64,000 bases of DNA from Bryobacteraceae bacterium. Lineage in GTDB: Bacteria; Acidobacteriota; Terriglobia; Bryobacterales; Bryobacteraceae. Location of the stretch: positions 186,001 to 250,000 of the forward strand of contig JAIEMJ010000003.1 of NCBI GenBank assembly GCA_019752335.1. The letters are read 5' to 3'. Shown here piece after piece: positions 44,617 through 53,205 of the stretch. Under the pieces are notes generated by a model. It did no database searches. It was given only the letters and a program-made list of their open reading frames with translations, and was not told the origin of the DNA. Each line of letters begins with the position of its first letter. The first letter of the stretch is position 1. Position numbers and translations under genes: made by a program.

Positions 44617-46971
44617 ATGCGTTTCTTCCTCAGCTTAGCCTTGCTCTGGCCCGCCAGCGCGGCGGACTACGCACGCGACGTGCAACCATTGCTGAAGCGC
44701 CGCTGTTACGGCTGCCATGGTCCGGCGGCGCAGATGAGCCATCTGCGTTTGGACCAGCGGGCCAGCCTGCTGGCGGGCGGCGAGAGCGGTGTGCCCGCGA
44801 TTGAACCCGGCCACGCCAACCGGAGCCTGCTGATTCGCTATGTCTCCGGCACCGATCCGAAGCTGGTGATGCCGCCGAAGGGGCCGCGACTGACGGCGGA
44901 AGAGATTGCTGTACTGACGGCCTGGATCGACGAGGGCGCAGTGTGGCCGGGTGCCGCCGACGCCGCCCAGCCCGAAGATCCGCGCCGGAAGCACTGGGCC
45001 TTTCAACCCTTGACGGCGACGCCGGTTCCGTCCGTCCGCAACCAGGACTGGGTCCGCAATCCGATTGACGCCTTTGTCCTCGCAGGTCTCGAGCGCAAAG
45101 GCTGGTTGCCGAATCCGCCCGCCTCCCGGACAGACTTACTCCGTCGCCTGTATCTCGACTTACTCGGCCTGCCGCCTACCCTAGCCGAGCAGCAGCGTTT
45201 CCGCGGCGACTTCGACGCCGAAGTGGCGCACTTACTCGCGCGGCCCGAGTATGGCGAACGTTGGGCACGGCATTGGCTCGACGTGGTGCGCTACGCGGAC
45301 ACCAATGGCTATGAGCGTGACGCCATCAAGCCGTCGGTCTATCAATATCGCGACTACGTCATCCGCGCGCTGAATCGCGACAAGCCCTTTGACCGTTTTC
45401 TCACCGAACAACTCGCGGGCGACGAGTTGCCGGACGCGAATGCCGAAACCATGACCGCCACCGGCTACTATCGTCTGGGCCCTTGGGACGACGAACCCGC
45501 GGACCCGGCCGAAGACCGCTTTGATCAACTCGACGACATGGTGAGCACGACTTCGCAGGCCTTTCTCGGCCTCACGCTCGGCTGTGCCCGCTGTCACAAC
45601 CATAAGTTCGAGCCGCTCTCCACGCGCGACTACTACAGCATGGTCGCGGTCTTCCGGGGCTTAGAGCGGCCGCGGGAGGGACGTACGGAACTCGACCGTC
45701 CCGTGGGCGACTGGCCCGCGATTGACCGTTTTCTGGCGCGCGAAAAGCAGATCGCTGACTTACGCGCCGCCGCGCGCCGCGCGTGGCTCGCTGGCGGCCA
45801 GAGCCAGTTGCCGCCCGAAGCCGTCGCCGCATTTCTTCTTCCCGCCAAGCAACGCAGCGAGGCGCAAAGTAAACTAGTCCGCGATCATGCGAAGGCGCTC
45901 GACGCCGAGTTACTCCAGTTGCCGGTGGAGCAGCAGGTGGCTGCGCTCAAAAAAGCCACGCCGGATCTGGATCGGGCCTATATCTTGGAAGAGCGTACAC
46001 CGCCGGCGACGCATATTTTGATTCGCGGCAAGGCGTCGTCGCCGGGTCCGGAAGTGACTCCGATGGTTCCGCAGTTACTCGCCGCCAGCTTTGTTGCGCC
46101 GGCGCCAACGCCCCGCACCAGTGGCCGCCGACTGGCCTTGGCCAATTGGATGACGCAGCGGCAGAATCCTCTCACGGCGCGGGTGATCGTCAATCGCGTC
46201 TGGCAGTGGCACTTTGGCGAAGGCCTGGTCCGCACGCCGAGCGACTTCGGCGTGATGGGCGCCAAGCCCACCCACCCCGAGTTACTCGACTGGCTGGCGG
46301 TCTGGTTTATGGATCAGGGTTGGTCACTCAAGAAATTGCACACGCTGATTCTTTCGAGTAACACCTATCGCATGGCGAAGACCAATAACGCGAAATACGC
46401 CCAGGAGGACCCGGAGAATCGCCTGTTCTGGCGAGTGCCTTATCGCCGCCTGCAGGCCGAGGCTTTACTCGATTCCATGTTGGCCGTGAGTGGAAAACTC
46501 AATCCGCAAATGTATGGGCCGCAGGTGTACCCGGAGATTCCCCCGGAGGCGCTGGAAGGTTCGAGTGACCCCGGCAAAATCTGGGCGCCCTTCGACGAGC
46601 CCAAGGCGTCGCGCCGCGCCATTTACTTCGTGGTGAAGCGCTCGCTGATGGTGCCGCTGCTGGAGGTGCTTGATCTCTGTGACACAGCGCGTTCCGCGGC
46701 CCAACGCCAGACGACATCGGTGGCGCCCCAAGCCTTGCAACTCTTCAACGGCGCCTTCGTCAATCGCCAGGCGAAAGCTCTGGCGGAACGCTTGCGTAGG
46801 GAAGCCGGCCCGGACGCTGCTCAGCAAATTGACTTAGCTTACCGGCTGGCCTTGGCGCGTGCTCCGTCGGCCGCCGAACGAAATTCTCTCACGGCTTTTC
46901 TGCGGGAACAGTCGCTGGAGGAGCTGTGTCGCGTGCTGTTTAACTTAAATGAGTTTGCTTATGCGAATTAA
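44617..46971 (+). CDS. PSCyt1-DUF1549-DUF1553 secreted cytochrome protein
   Basis: A 784-residue exported protein. It has a signal peptide (residues 1-16), a planctomycete-type cytochrome c with CYGCH (30-34) and KLVMPPKGPRLTAEEIAVL, then DUF1549 (RTDLLRRLYLDLLGLPPT, CARCHNHKFEPLSTRDYY) and DUF1553 (NPLTARVIVNRVWQWHFGEG, VAPQALQLFNGAFV). TATGAT at 44600-44605 ends eleven bases before the ATG and no ribosome-binding site is present. Its 3' end overlaps the following DUF1501 gene. This is the third such module in the window. Confidence 0.92.
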   Translation: MRFFLSLALLWPASAADYARDVQPLLKRRCYGCHGPAAQMSHLRLDQRASLLAGGESGVPAIEPGHANRSLLIRYVSGTDPKLVMPPKGPRLTAEEIAVLTAWIDEGAVWPGAADAAQPEDPRRKHWAFQPLTATPVPSVRNQDWVRNPIDAFVLAGLERKGWLPNPPASRTDLLRRLYLDLLGLPPTLAEQQRFRGDFDAEVAHLLARPEYGERWARHWLDVVRYADTNGYERDAIKPSVYQYRDYVIRALNRDKPFDRFLTEQLAGDELPDANAETMTATGYYRLGPWDDEPADPAEDRFDQLDDMVSTTSQAFLGLTLGCARCHNHKFEPLSTRDYYSMVAVFRGLERPREGRTELDRPVGDWPAIDRFLAREKQIADLRAAARRAWLAGGQSQLPPEAVAAFLLPAKQRSEAQSKLVRDHAKALDAELLQLPVEQQVAALKKATPDLDRAYILEERTPPATHILIRGKASSPGPEVTPMVPQLLAASFVAPAPTPRTSGRRLALANWMTQRQNPLTARVIVNRVWQWHFGEGLVRTPSDFGVMGAKPTHPELLDWLAVWFMDQGWSLKKLHTLILSSNTYRMAKTNNAKYAQEDPENRLFWRVPYRRLQAEALLDSMLAVSGKLNPQMYGPQVYPEIPPEALEGSSDPGKIWAPFDEPKASRRAIYFVVKRSLMVPLLEVLDLCDTARSAAQRQTTSVAPQALQLFNGAFVNRQAKALAERLRREAGPDAAQQIDLAYRLALARAPSAAERNSLTAFLREQSLEELCRVLFNLNEFAYAN

Positions 46972-48361
46972 GAAAAATCGCCGCGACTTTCTTTGGCAAA
47001 CCGGCGGCGGCTTTGCCGGCATCGCGCTCACGCACTTACTCACACAGGATCGTTTCTGGAAAGTAGAAGCCGCCGCGCGCGCCCCGCATTTTCCGGCCAA
47101 GGCCAAGCGCGCGGTATTTCTCTTTATGAACGGCGCGCCGAGTCAAGTCGATACGTTTGACCCCAAGCCAGAGCTTACACGGCGCAATGGCCAAGCCTAT
47201 CAAGGCGCGTTAGCCGTCGGCTCCAACGGACGTCCGGTGGGGTACTTGATGCAGTCGCCCTTCGTCTTCGCGCCGCGTGGACGCAGCGGACTCCCCATCA
47301 GCGACCTCTTCCCGCACACGGCGCGCTTCGCCGACGACCTTTGCGTGATCCGCTCTATGTATACCGACACCGCGGCGCACGCCTCGGGCTGCCTGCAAAT
47401 GAATACCGGCAGCATCTTTCTGGGCAAGCCCAGCATGGGCGCGTGGGTGACTTATGGGCTCGGCGCGGAGAACGAGAGCCTGCCGGCTTTTGTCGTGATG
47501 ACGGATCCGCGCGGCGGCCCGATCGGCAGCGCTTCGAACTGGACCGCTGGTTACATGCCGGCTGCGTACCAAGGCACGCTCTTTCGCTCCAGCGGCGCGC
47601 CCCTGCTCGATCTGCGTCCGCCGGTCGACGACCGCACGCAGCGCCGTTCGCTGGGTCTGCTGAAGGAGCTCAACGAGCAGCACCGCGCGCGTTACCCCGA
47701 CGATACGGAACTCGCGGCGCGTATCCAGAGTTACGAACTCGCTTACCGTATGCAGACCGAAGCCGCCGCTACCGTGGACCTCACTCGCGAAAGCGAAACC
47801 ACGCGCCGCCGCTATGGCCTCGACGAAGCCGTCACCGCGGACTTCGGCAAGAAGTGTCTGATCACGCGGCGGTTGCTCGAGAAGGGAGTCCGCTTCGTGC
47901 AGCTTTACTCGGGTGGCGGCCATATTGAGGACACCTGGGATGGCCACAACGACTGCATTACGAACCACCGGCTGCACGCCAAAGAGACTGACCGGCCCAT
48001 CGCCGCCTTGATGGAAGATTTGAAGGCCACTGGCCTGTGGGACGAGACGCTGCTCATTTGGGGTGGGGAATTCGGACGGACGCCCACCAGTGAAGGCGTC
48101 GGTAAACCGGGCCGCGATCACGACTGGCATGGTTTCTCCATGTGGCTCGCAGGCGCGGGCGTGAAAGGCGGCCAAGCGATCGGCGCCACGGACGAACTCG
48201 GCTTTGCCGCCGTGGAGGAGCGCGTACATGTTTCTGACTTACACGCCACCATCCTGCATTTACTCGGGTTTGACCATACGCGCTTGAGTTGGTTCTACTC
48301 CGGCATGAACCAGCGTCTGACGGGCGTGCGCGGCGAAGTGGTGCGCCAAGTACTGGCTTAA
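46949..48361 (+). CDS. DUF1501 family Tat-type protein
   Basis: A 470-residue DUF1501 protein that overlaps the end of the DUF1553 gene by 23 bp. The Tat signal is clear (KNRRDFLWQTGGGFAGIAL). Motifs match its paralogue at 31501: AVFLFMNGAPSQVDTFDPKP, LIWGGEFGRTPTSEG and GRDHDWHGFSMWLAGAG. A second ATG at 46961 gives a protein four residues shorter and is equally possible. It probably acts with its cytochrome partner in the periplasm; the substrate is unknown. Confidence 0.91.
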   Translation: MSLLMRIKKNRRDFLWQTGGGFAGIALTHLLTQDRFWKVEAAARAPHFPAKAKRAVFLFMNGAPSQVDTFDPKPELTRRNGQAYQGALAVGSNGRPVGYLMQSPFVFAPRGRSGLPISDLFPHTARFADDLCVIRSMYTDTAAHASGCLQMNTGSIFLGKPSMGAWVTYGLGAENESLPAFVVMTDPRGGPIGSASNWTAGYMPAAYQGTLFRSSGAPLLDLRPPVDDRTQRRSLGLLKELNEQHRARYPDDTELAARIQSYELAYRMQTEAAATVDLTRESETTRRRYGLDEAVTADFGKKCLITRRLLEKGVRFVQLYSGGGHIEDTWDGHNDCITNHRLHAKETDRPIAALMEDLKATGLWDETLLIWGGEFGRTPTSEGVGKPGRDHDWHGFSMWLAGAGVKGGQAIGATDELGFAAVEERVHVSDLHATILHLLGFDHTRLSWFYSGMNQRLTGVRGEVVRQVLA

Positions 48362-48392
48362 AGCCGGCGTTCTTCACGCCGATAAGTTCCGC

Positions 48393-48743
48393 ATGACTGT
48401 CGAAGCGCAAGAGCCTGAGATTTCTGAACCGGTCCCTTATCCCACGGGCGGCGCGGTTTCTGCCATGACTCTGATTGAGGACGTCCGCGCCATCCGTCAA
48501 CGGCTGGACGGCGTGGAGGTTGCCTTGCGCTCGCTCAGCCAGCAAATGGAGAATCCGGCGGCTAGTGGGAATCCGGCCCCAGCGGCTGGTTCCGTGGAAG
48601 AGTTACGCAAAGCGCTGCTAGGTGATTTGCAAGCTGACTTACGAAGAAGTGCGAAACGCACCAACTTACTGATGCTTACCATGTTAATAGCCATTTTGGC
48701 CGGCCTGGGAGGAGTAGCTTGGATGATTCGACAAATAGAGTGA
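48393..48743 (+). CDS. Small C-terminally anchored membrane protein
   Basis: A 116-residue hypothetical protein: an acidic, proline-containing N-terminus, a predicted coiled coil at about 22-50 (LIEDVRAIRQRLDGVEVALR), a charged linker, and one transmembrane helix near the C-terminus (NLLMLTMLIAILAGLGGVAW). It follows the DUF1501 gene by 31 bp. A GATAAG hexamer ends six bases before the ATG. No family was recognised. Confidence 0.55.
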   Translation: MTVEAQEPEISEPVPYPTGGAVSAMTLIEDVRAIRQRLDGVEVALRSLSQQMENPAASGNPAPAAGSVEELRKALLGDLQADLRRSAKRTNLLMLTMLIAILAGLGGVAWMIRQIE

Positions 48744-49003
48744 ATGACGTGCGGCTTGAGGTCAAAGAGAGAAACCCCGGCTGACCACGGTTTTCACCGC
48801 ACGCCAAGAGCGTAAGTAACTTGGAGAGAAATTAGAAGGCGACGAGAGTGGAGTAACCAAAGCGTAATACTATGTGCATGGGGACCTCCAATAAGTAAGT
48901 GGGGACTTCACTCAGAGTAACACAATTGCCGTGATCGGTCAACGCGGCTTAATGAGGCTGCAAAACATAGACCTGCGAAAATGTGCGACTCTAAAAAGCA
49001 TCT

Positions 49004-50425
49004 ATGCCCAATACGAAGACGGTGGTAACGCTTGGCCCTGCTTCGGACTCGCCAGAGACCGTCGCTAATCTGCTCCGCGTGGGCGTCGATGTCTTTCGCA
49101 TGAATATGTCGCATGGTACGCAGGAGGACCATGCGCGCCGCATCCGCACCGTGCGCTCGGTCGCCGCCGAAATGGGCATCGACGCCGGCATCCTGCTTGA
49201 CCTCCAAGGCCCCAAGATTCGCCTGGGTACCTTCGAGGGCGGGCGTGTGGAACTCGAAACCGGACAACGTTTCACCCTCAGCACCGAAACGCGGATCGGC
49301 AATCGCGACGGCGCCAGCACCAGCTACATCGACTTCGCCAAGGACGTCCGCGAAGGTGACCGCGTCCTGTTGAATGACGGGGCCGTCGAGATGCGTGTCC
49401 TGTCGACGAACGGCATCGCCGCTGAGTGCGAAGTGATCGCCGGCGGACCGGCTGGAGACCGCAAGGGCATCAACCTTCCCGGCGTCCAGGTCTCCACGCC
49501 GTCGCTCACCAAGAAAGACATGGCCGACCTGCAATTCGGCATCGACATCGGCATCGACTTTGTCGCTCTCTCTTTCGTCCGCAAACCTAACGACGTCGTC
49601 CGTTTGCGCCATTTCCTGGAGGAGCGCGAGGCTACCCCCATCGTCATCTCCAAAATCGAGAAGCCCGAAGCCTTCGAAAACCTTGACGCGATCCTGGCCG
49701 AAAGCGACGGGGTGATGGTCGCCCGCGGTGACCTCGGCGTCGAAACGGCGCTGGAAAAGGTGCCCTACATCCAGAAGTCGATCATCGAACGCGCGCGCCG
49801 CCAGGGCAAGTTCGTCATCACCGCCACGCAGATGTTGGAGAGCATGATCGAGAACGCCGTGCCCACGCGCGCCGAAGTGAGCGATGTCGCCAACGCGATC
49901 TACGACGGTACGGACGCCATCATGCTCTCTGCTGAAACGTCCACCGGGCGTTACCCCGTGGAAGCCGCCCGCATGATGAACCGCATCGCCGCGCAGGCCG
50001 AGGATAGCCTGCGTGCGCAAGGCTTTAAGGAACTCTCCGACGGCCATGCCCCCACGGTGCCTGAGATCATGGCCGACTCCGCCTATCACGCGGCCCGTAA
50101 GATTGGCGCCGCGGCGATCGTCGTCTTCACCGCCGGTGGCAGCAGCGCGCGCATGGTCGCCAAATACCGGCCCCCGGTGCCCATTTACGCTTTCACCACC
50201 AATGAGCGTGTGGCCCGCCAACTCAGTGTCGTCTACGGCGTCACGCCGATTATCGCCGAGACCGTCGAGTCCACTGACAAGATGCTCGCTTTGATGGATC
50301 GCATGCTGGAGGAAAAGGGCTACGCCAAGCGCCGGGACCAGATCGTCTTCATCTCCGGCCAGCCCATCGGCCGCCCCGGTAGCACCAACATGATGAAGAT
50401 GCACCGCATCGGCGAAGTGCTTTAA
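49004..50425 (+). CDS. pyk: Pyruvate kinase
   Basis: Final ATP-forming step of glycolysis. The 473-residue protein has the active-site strand FRMNMSHG (Arg32, Asn34, Ser36), the B domain (about 71-167), the catalytic lysine region ISKIEKPEA (Lys217, Glu219) and metal/substrate motif VARGDLG (Asp243), then the regulatory C-domain (GGSSARMVAKYRPPVPIYAFT). No extra PEP-utiliser domain is present. It does not use the rare TTA codon, in contrast to the neighbouring cytochrome modules. The interval 48744-49003 upstream holds nothing recognisable. Confidence 0.96.
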   Translation: MPNTKTVVTLGPASDSPETVANLLRVGVDVFRMNMSHGTQEDHARRIRTVRSVAAEMGIDAGILLDLQGPKIRLGTFEGGRVELETGQRFTLSTETRIGNRDGASTSYIDFAKDVREGDRVLLNDGAVEMRVLSTNGIAAECEVIAGGPAGDRKGINLPGVQVSTPSLTKKDMADLQFGIDIGIDFVALSFVRKPNDVVRLRHFLEEREATPIVISKIEKPEAFENLDAILAESDGVMVARGDLGVETALEKVPYIQKSIIERARRQGKFVITATQMLESMIENAVPTRAEVSDVANAIYDGTDAIMLSAETSTGRYPVEAARMMNRIAAQAEDSLRAQGFKELSDGHAPTVPEIMADSAYHAARKIGAAAIVVFTAGGSSARMVAKYRPPVPIYAFTTNERVARQLSVVYGVTPIIAETVESTDKMLALMDRMLEEKGYAKRRDQIVFISGQPIGRPGSTNMMKMHRIGEVL

Positions 50426-51111
50426 CGCCCCACCGACGTCGCGCGTTCCCGCGCCGGCTTGCCTTCCGAGACGCTGTTGGATAACGCGAGCAGGTCACCG
50501 ATTTCGAAGGCGGGTAGCAGTTTCGGCTCCACCGCCGGGCCAATTTGGCGATAAGTCTGCAATTGCCCAATCGCGGCTTGGATTGCGTCTTCGGCGGACC
50601 GCCGCCACGTCATCAGGCTGAGCGCGGCTTCCCCATTGAAGCTGCGATTGCGCGCCGCGGCCAGAATCGCCTCGCGCTCCGCGCGATGCAGGCAGCGCAA
50701 GTGCCAAGTGGCATGCGCCAATTGCGAGCACAAAGTCTCTTCCACCAGCCCTTCCGGCTGCACGCGCTGCCGCCATTCATCCTCAATTGCGTGAATCTCA
50801 TCGAGCGGCATGGAAGGCGCGTTGGTATTCGGGCGCGGCGTCACCAGGTCGGCCGCCGTCTTCGCTTCCGGCTCCTGCTCCCATATCTCTACCACCGGCG
50901 CAAAAGCAGTAAACCGCAACACGCATCGCTCGCACCGCAAGGCCCGGAAGCCGAAAATCTCCTTCACCCAATCAAACGCGCCGCGGCTTTCAGAGACTCG
51001 GGCTTTTTCGGATTTGCACCGCGGACAGCGGACTTGGCGTTCGGGTACTAGTACCTGCTTCAAACTGAGAGTCCTTTTCTCATGCAAGAGGGTATTCGGA
51101 TCTATCGCCAT
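50422..51111 (-). CDS. Zinc-ribbon protein downstream of the reverse transcriptase
   Basis: A 229-residue protein starting at ATG 51111; longer readings enter the intergenic region. Cys29, Cys32, Cys60 and Cys63 form a C-x2-C-x27-C-x2-C zinc ribbon (RCPRCKSEK, LRCERC). The C-terminal 120 residues are helical (EETLCSQLAHATWHLRCLHR, AEDAIQAAIGQLQTYRQI). It lies 44 bp after the reverse-transcriptase stop on the same strand, so it could be co-transcribed with it. A TGTAG/CTACA inverted repeat at 51117-51133 precedes it. Whether it is a retron accessory or an unrelated gene cannot be decided here. Confidence 0.6.
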   Translation of the reverse strand: MAIDPNTLLHEKRTLSLKQVLVPERQVRCPRCKSEKARVSESRGAFDWVKEIFGFRALRCERCVLRFTAFAPVVEIWEQEPEAKTAADLVTPRPNTNAPSMPLDEIHAIEDEWRQRVQPEGLVEETLCSQLAHATWHLRCLHRAEREAILAAARNRSFNGEAALSLMTWRRSAEDAIQAAIGQLQTYRQIGPAVEPKLLPAFEIGDLLALSNSVSEGKPARERATSVGR

Positions 51112-51155
51112 ACTTCTGTAGGGGTACTCTACAATTCTCAGCGGGCTTAGTATCC

Positions 51156-52160
51156 TTAGTCCTTTATTTGCAATATCAGGCCTCGAAGCCGCTCCCCTCT
51201 GCGGGGGTTGATCCACTCTACGAATCCCACTCGCCCCTCCAGGTGGGCCCGGAAGTCCGTCAACCCTTCCCGGTTCTCGCTTGCAAGGCCCCGGCGCACG
51301 CAGTTGGTGAGGGTGGCCTTCAACCGGTCAAAGTCCTCGCGGTCGACGTTCAGGTGCTGGTTCACCACTAGGCCCGTGAGGTACTGCTGGACCCCCTGGC
51401 GCATGAGGCGCGTCTTACGGTGGTTCACGGCGAAGCCCTCCTCCCCCAGAATGAAGGCGACGTGAGTTGCGAAGGTGAGGGCGCCGCGCGAGAATTCGTC
51501 GCCGCCGGAGAAAGCGAGGTCGTCGGCATAGCGGGTGTAGCGTACCCCCGCCGCGGCAGCGAGTCCGGCTAAACGGCAGTCCGCGCGGTAAGCGCAGGAG
51601 TTGGCGATCGAAGGCGACGATGGCGCACCCTGGGGCAAGTGTGGCGCGGTGTGCACCTGCATCGTGGCAAAATCCGGCCAGGGCAGAAACCGGGGAGCCC
51701 GGTTGGTACACAAACCGCCCAGCAACGTGGCGACCGGCTTCCGGTAACCCAGCGTCTCGAAAAAGGCCCGGACGCGGGCTCGTTGTAGGCGCGGGAAGAA
51801 GTGATCGAGGTCCAGTCGCAGCACCGCGCTTTGGCCCGTGTGCGGCGCGGCGAAGCTCGCAATCGAACGGCCATGGACGAAGCCATGCGCGGCCTCGTGC
51901 GGCGGCACCCGGTCGAGCATCTCCGTCAGGATCTGGCGCTGAATCGCCTTCAGGCGCGGCTTGGGCGCTTCAATCAGCCGCAGATTCCCGTGGCGTTTGA
52001 CGATCACGTGATAGCGGTAGTGGCGTAGCGCCTCGGTGGGAGCCTGGCGTGTCATGCCGCGCAGGTCGGCGAACCACGCGAGGTCCGGCGGGTCGAGGCC
52101 GAGCCACTCGGCCAGGGCCTCGGCGGAAGCGATCTTGGGAAGTCCCCAGGCTTCGGGCAT
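51156..52160 (-). CDS. Retron-type reverse transcriptase
   Basis: The ATG at 52160 is preferred, giving 334 residues, because the frame upstream coincides with a structured non-coding RNA. Reverse-transcriptase motifs appear in order: RT1 (GNLRLIEAPKPRLKAIQRQI), the AHGFVHGRSI block, motif A (RLDLDHFF, catalytic Asp117), the retron-like LPQGAPSSPSIAN (175-187), motif YADD (211-214), and GFAVNHRKT. The retron-specific signatures are present in modified form: SFAAPH (102-107) where NAxxH is expected and LTG (261-263) where VTG is expected. No maturase, HNH or DGR variable region is attached. Retron RTs make msDNA and act in phage defence. Confidence 0.85.
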   Translation of the reverse strand: MPEAWGLPKIASAEALAEWLGLDPPDLAWFADLRGMTRQAPTEALRHYRYHVIVKRHGNLRLIEAPKPRLKAIQRQILTEMLDRVPPHEAAHGFVHGRSIASFAAPHTGQSAVLRLDLDHFFPRLQRARVRAFFETLGYRKPVATLLGGLCTNRAPRFLPWPDFATMQVHTAPHLPQGAPSSPSIANSCAYRADCRLAGLAAAAGVRYTRYADDLAFSGGDEFSRGALTFATHVAFILGEEGFAVNHRKTRLMRQGVQQYLTGLVVNQHLNVDREDFDRLKATLTNCVRRGLASENREGLTDFRAHLEGRVGFVEWINPRRGERLRGLILQIKD

Positions 52161-52174
52161 CAGCGTCACTCGAA

Positions 52175-52336
52175 GGAACCGGCTCCCACGTATCTCACCA
52201 GGAGTGAGCAGATCTACGCGAAGCGTAGTGCGCCGCAGGCGCCCGCTCACGCGACGAAACGGACTACTACAGAAATTCCCTGGGGTAACCCCAGAGAGGC
52301 ACCGAACGGTCTGGCGCCAAGCTGGGAGGCCGGTCC
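52175..52336 (-). ncRNA. Candidate retron msr-msd RNA
   Basis: Read on the minus strand, about 162 nt end 14 bases before the reverse-transcriptase ATG. The outer ends pair: a1 GGACCGGCCTCCCA (52336-52323) with a2 TGGGAGCCGGTTCC (52188-52175), 13 base pairs with two single-base bulges. Inside come an AGC immediately after a1 (possible branching G), hairpin GGCGCC...GGTGCC (52318-52298), hairpin CTGGGG-TTA-CCCCAG (52294-52280), a single-stranded stretch, and a three-way stem GTGAGC/GCTCAC (52250-52204). That stem encloses GCGCC-TGC-GGCGC and CTACGC-TTC-GCGTAG. This order matches a retron msr followed by msd. Assignment is by structure only. Confidence 0.6.
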
Positions 52337-52343
52337 CCAACTG

Positions 52344-52349
52344 ATGATA
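52344..52349 (-). promoter_or_regulatory. -10 box of the retron transcript
   Basis: TATCAT on the minus strand ends seven bases before the first base of the a1 repeat, exactly where transcription of an msr-msd RNA should start. No good -35 was found. The divergent protease gene begins at 52394, so the promoter region is shared. Confidence 0.4.
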
Positions 52350-52393
52350 CCCTGCCGCGCAAACCAAACGTAGCTTGCAGCGTCCATTCACCC

Positions 52394-53170
52394 ATGTTGC
52401 TGCTCGGTCTCCTCTGCCTCTCCTCCGTCATCGACACCAGGCCCGCCCCGGTCTACGCCGCCGTCTTCATCGGCCCTCACGGACCCTATCGCTTCCTGGT
52501 CGATACCGGCGCGCAAGTGAGCTTAATCGACGCGCCCCTGGCCGCGAAACTGGGCCTGTCCGCGGAATTCCAGACGCGGATCATCACCCAGTTCTCCGCG
52601 CAATTGCAGCCGGGCGTGAAGGCCGCGAACTTGCGCATCGGCCGCCGTACACTGCCGCCGTTGGAGCTGGTTTTCCAGGACCTCGCCGCCGTCCGCCGCC
52701 ACTATCCGGGCATTCAAGGGCTGCTGGGTCTGGACTCCCTGGCCGGTTTGAACTTTGCCCTGCTGCCGGCTGACGGATCGTTGGAATTGGGTGCGCGGCG
52801 TCCGGTGGGCCAAGTGATTCCCTTCGAGCGCATCGAGGATCGCATCGCCATCAAGACGCGGATGGGGAGCGAAACGCTGACGCTGATCCTCGATTCCGGC
52901 AGTACTCATGTAGTGCTCTTCCGCACGCCCGTGGCGATGGCGAAGACCCGTCCCGTGAAGAACCAGTTGGGTACGCTCGAAGGAGCCCGCGCCGTGGTGC
53001 CCACCACTTGGACGCCAGACCGGTTCTTCATCGGCAAGCTCCGCATCGACACCCAGCCCGCCGCCATAGTGGAGCGCCCCGGCAGCCAAGTGGATGGCCT
53101 CGTCCCGGCCGCCATCTTCCAGCAGGTCTATGTCGATCAGGCGCGGCAGGAGTTGGTGCTCGTGCGGTAG
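52394..53170 (+). CDS. Two-motif aspartyl protease-like protein, secreted
   Basis: A 258-residue protein with a short signal peptide (MLLLGLLCLSSV) and two retropepsin-like halves, each with its catalytic triplet: FLVDTGAQVSLID (Asp37-Thr-Gly) and LILDSGSTHVVLF (Asp167-Ser-Gly). A hydrophobic GLLGLDSLAG segment follows the first half. Bacterial proteins of this clan AA type are common in Acidobacteriota; whether they cleave peptides is mostly untested. It is divergent from the retron transcript and is followed 35 bp later by the kinase remnant. Confidence 0.84.
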   Translation: MLLLGLLCLSSVIDTRPAPVYAAVFIGPHGPYRFLVDTGAQVSLIDAPLAAKLGLSAEFQTRIITQFSAQLQPGVKAANLRIGRRTLPPLELVFQDLAAVRRHYPGIQGLLGLDSLAGLNFALLPADGSLELGARRPVGQVIPFERIEDRIAIKTRMGSETLTLILDSGSTHVVLFRTPVAMAKTRPVKNQLGTLEGARAVVPTTWTPDRFFIGKLRIDTQPAAIVERPGSQVDGLVPAAIFQQVYVDQARQELVLVR

Positions 53171-53205
53171 TCTGGCGAAGCCATAGTAGAATTGGCGGAT
53201 ACCAA

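Noticed and set aside
48908-50404. A 498-codon open frame on the minus strand opposite pyk
   Set aside because: It is the antisense image of a clear pyruvate kinase gene, has no family resemblance, and results from GC-rich third positions.
52161-52391. N-terminal extension of the reverse transcriptase (77 more codons)
   Set aside because: The added residues do not resemble RT N-termini, and the DNA there is better explained as a structured RNA.
51156-52400. Group II intron or diversity-generating retroelement
   Set aside because: No maturase or endonuclease domain, no domain V-like RNA downstream, and no template/variable repeat pair; the motif set and upstream RNA fit a retron better.
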